From Callaeas wilsoni (Eukaryota; Chordata; Aves; Passeriformes; Callaeidae), in the NCBI GenBank assembly GCA_013398955.1, contig VWPU01010319.1, positions 1 to 64,000 on the forward strand: a stretch of 64,000 nucleotides of DNA, in the 5' to 3' direction. Under the pieces are notes generated by a model. It searched no databases and had not been told where the DNA came from. It saw nothing but the letters and a program-made list of their open reading frames with translations. Below are positions 61,546 through 64,000 of the stretch, piece after piece. A program made the position numbers and the translations under genes. The first letter of the stretch is position 1. Each line of letters starts with the position of its first letter.

Positions 61546-62511
61546 GCATTTTTAATGATGATGATTTTACTTTACCTGATGAAGGACTGGTTCAGTGTTT
61601 GGATTTGTGTCAAATTCAGCATTGCCTGGTTCAGATTCTGACATTCAGGTGACATCCAAGAAAGCATTTTCACTTCACAAGAGTAACTTTCCAACAGTAT
61701 GAACAAGGATGTGAGGAACCTGGAAAGTGGAATACTGCAAAAGCATGCAAAGAAGCTCATTCCTGTGATAAACAAATATCCAAGTGATGAGCTAATTCCG
61801 AGCATTTTAACAGTGTGAGGGAACAAAGCTAGAGTTTAAATGAAAATACTCAAAATTAATACTCCCACTACTTACAGGCACATGTAAGCTGACAGATTGT
61901 TTTAGATGCAGAGCGTAACTGGAACATACAGAGCTAGCACCGAGCAAAAATAAGAATGTAGACAAAAATGCAGCTATAGAAAGACGTGTGTTATAGAAAG
62001 AGATTTTGTCGTGCCTTCTTTGTATGGGATCATATAGTCAGAACAGCAATAAAGAAAAATTGTGTTTACTGAAGCTAACAAAGAAAATAAACTCAGGAGA
62101 AAGAACATGGAACATTGTGAAAGAAGCAAACAGTGGCTCTGAGGATGAGATACTTGCATATCTTTAACTAAAACAGAGAGGGAAAAGAAATAAGGTGGAA
62201 GTGTTGGAGCAGTGCTGGATCCAGAGACACAAGAGCAATGCAGAGTTGGTGTCATGCTGGGAAGCACGGGATATCTCAGAAGCAAGTGAGATTTACACCA
62301 GATAAAACCAAAATTATGCAATGACTAGCACAATTCCTACCCCCCCTCCTTGAAATCTACTCTAAAAATAAAACATTAGGAGGAACTTCAATTCAGAAAT
62401 TGTTGCTTTTAATGTAAACAAGGGAACATGGGAACCTAGTGAGATAAAATCAGGCGAAAATGATTCTGAGAATAGGCACCTAAGTAGAGCAGTATTATAT
62501 CCTTGATATTC
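61546..62511. other. Non-coding interval; nothing recognised
   Basis: Short chance frames only; the sequence is A-rich in places. Confidence 0.5.
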
Positions 62512-62942
62512 AGGGGGCTGGAGCACCTCTGCTATGGAGCCAGGCTGAGAGAGTTGGGGTGTTCTGCCTGGAGAAGAGAAGGCTCCAGTGAGACCTTAGA
62601 GCCCCTCCAGTGCCTAAAGGGGCTCTGAGAGAGCTGGAGAGGGACTGGGGACAAGGGCATGGAGTGACAGGACAAAGGGGATTAGATTCAAATTGACAGA
62701 GGGCGTGTTCAGATTGGTTATTAAGAAAAAACAACTCTCCCCTGTGAGGGTGGTGAGGCCCTGGCACAGATTGCCCAGAGAAGCTGTGGCTGCCCCATCC
62801 ATGGAAGTGCCCAAGGCCAGGTTGGATGGGGACGGGGCTTGCAGTACCTGGTCTAGTGGAAGGTGTCTCTGCCTATGGCAGAGGGTGGAACTGGATGATC
62901 TTTATGGTCCCTTCCAACCTGAACCATTCTATGACTCTATGT
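62512..62942 (+). mobile_element. CR1 LINE fragment, plus orientation, with 3' tail
   Basis: It runs through the standard CR1 order: 'ggctggagcacctctgctat', 'gccaggctgagagagttggg', 'gcctggagaagagaaggctc', 'gaccttagagcccctccagt', 'gagaagctgtggctgcccca', 'ctggatgatctttatggtcc' and a tail of 'accattctatgactctatg'. At about 430 bases it is the longest copy with an intact 3' terminus here. It is 5'-truncated and has no coding capacity. Confidence 0.95.
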
Positions 62943-64000
62943 CCAGTGCAGAATATGAACTTTTACTAAAACTGGAAAAAAATGCAGATGCTTTAATTGC
63001 AGCCAGCCAAGCCCTGCAATGAGTAAAACATTTGTTACAGGGGCATCAACCAGCCTCACTTGTGGCTGATCCAGCCTGACTTGGGCTGAGTCATGGGTGT
63101 AAATGCCAGGAAAAGGCTGGTTTGGGAAGGGGGGTGGTGGTGTTTGTCTGCCTGAGGAGGTGATGGGGGCAGCAGGAAGCCTGGAGGCTTAAAGAAGGAA
63201 CTCTGGGGATGAATGACCAGAGAGGCTCTGTGAAAGCAAGAATTTGTTGGGAAGGAAAGACTGGCTGAGACCTGGAAGTAGTTTCTGGTGAAGAAATGGG
63301 CAGGCAGGTGGCAAAAGGGGAAGAAGGTGCCAGCTGAGTGGTGATGGGGCTGACAGCAACATGTCCTGTCCTGTGGCTCCCAAGGATTCCCCGAGACTGA
63401 GCCGGGGAATGGCTTTTGGGAAGCGTTGAAACATTCCTGGGGCTCGAGCAGTGAGGGTGCCAGCTCTGAGGATGCAGGCTCTGCAGAGGAGCCCTGGTGC
63501 AGCAGGAGGGGTGCTGCGGTTGTGGCTGCCAGTGCTGACAGGCAAGAAAGAGCTGAAGAGGCATCAGATAAGTCTGTGGCAGGCTGTGATGCTGCACAGG
63601 GGAGTTTGCTGCTCTTTTGAGGATAAAAATGTCGCTGTGGGGATTGTTAGCAGGTGGCTTATTTGCCTGATGAGATCCCATTAAATATGTGAAATTTTGA
63701 GATGCCAACTGATGTGGTACCATCCGCACTGGATGCTGGTGGGCACAGCCCCGACCTCAGCAGGGCAGGAAGTGCCCAAAGTGTTCACATTACAGGAAGC
63801 TGAAAACCTTTCATGCTTCTGCCTAGCATCATTTATTTCCTCAAGAAAAATCCTGCATCCCAAAGTAATCTGTGAGGGAGTGTCTCAAGGGTTTTCTGAA
63901 AGAGGAGCTGTTCCCTCACAATAACACAAGGAAAAGCCTCCAATGAGCATCACCCAGCACAGTGAGCAGGGTATGTCTGGTGCAGGCTGATTCACAAGAA
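62943..64000. other. Non-coding, GC-rich right end; no gene recognised
   Basis: A 212-codon minus-strand frame (63,091-63,729) is open mainly because the plus strand is G-rich, which makes stop codons rare on the other strand. Its product is proline/serine/histidine-rich without a recognisable domain. A perfect 8-bp hairpin (ATTCCCCG at 63,386-63,393 with CGGGGAAT at 63,403-63,410) lies inside it. Confidence 0.5.

Noticed and set aside
63091..63729. 212-codon minus-strand open frame
   Set aside because: The plus strand is G-rich here, which depletes minus-strand stops. The product is compositionally biased (P, S, H) with no domain. A codon-substitution test across birds would be decisive.
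1..64000. tRNA, rRNA, known microRNA hairpins, CRISPR arrays, telomeric arrays and mitochondrial inserts
   Set aside because: Scanned by eye for tRNA B-box sequence, common microRNA seeds with their mature contexts, regular spaced repeats, TTAGGG arrays and conserved mitochondrial rRNA words. None was found. This is not a substitute for tRNAscan or Infernal.

Overview
This window looks like nuclear DNA from a bird. The evidence is the interspersed repeats: almost every one I can recognise is a CR1 LINE, mostly the short 5'-truncated 3' ends typical of avian genomes. They carry the characteristic 'ggttggaagggacctt' block and ATTCTATG-type 3' tails. I see no Alu, B1 or MIR-type SINE, no L1 and no intact endogenous retrovirus. 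The species cannot be fixed from the sequence. There is no bacterial-style gene organisation, and nearly all reading frames in the window are chance frames of non-coding vertebrate DNA.

The only strong gene signal is at the left edge. Bases 1-575 are a dense CpG island. Inside it, on the minus strand, is a near-consensus splice donor after a CAG at 237-235. This reads as the promoter and first, probably untranslated, exon of a gene whose body lies to the left of base 1. A 14-codon upstream reading frame with a strong Kozak context and an overlapping YY1-like ATGGCGG core sits in that exon. A CR1 (577-1035) abuts the outer edge of the island.

The remaining ~63 kb is intergenic or intronic DNA without a protein-coding exon I can support. 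It holds eight CR1 segments (577, 16,995, 17,437, 20,990, 22,598, 53,493, 61,432 and 62,512), two short tandem duplications (15,578 and 22,639), microsatellites and homopolymer tracts, a polypyrimidine plus AT-rich block (25,713-25,953) and a pyrimidine-rich stretch near 28.5 kb. Several blocks look like regulatory or non-coding transcript candidates. These are a GATA-site cluster followed by a CpG-retaining block (16,421-16,890), a CpG-retaining interval at 28.8-30.6 kb with a palindromic AP-1 element, a TATA-like box inside an 11-bp perfect hairpin followed by a splice donor (31,135-31,231), a CCAAT/homeodomain/TCF patch (36,907-37,020) and three candidate plus-strand exons (47,061, 48,698 and 58,761).

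The most unusual structure is a cleanly bounded 62-bp inverted repeat, 61/62 identical, at 6,385-6,446 and 7,461-7,522. It flanks about 1 kb of apparently unique sequence. It looks like the footprint of a recent local inversion or template-switch event, or less likely the termini of an unrecognised non-autonomous element. I did not find evidence for a new multi-gene system.
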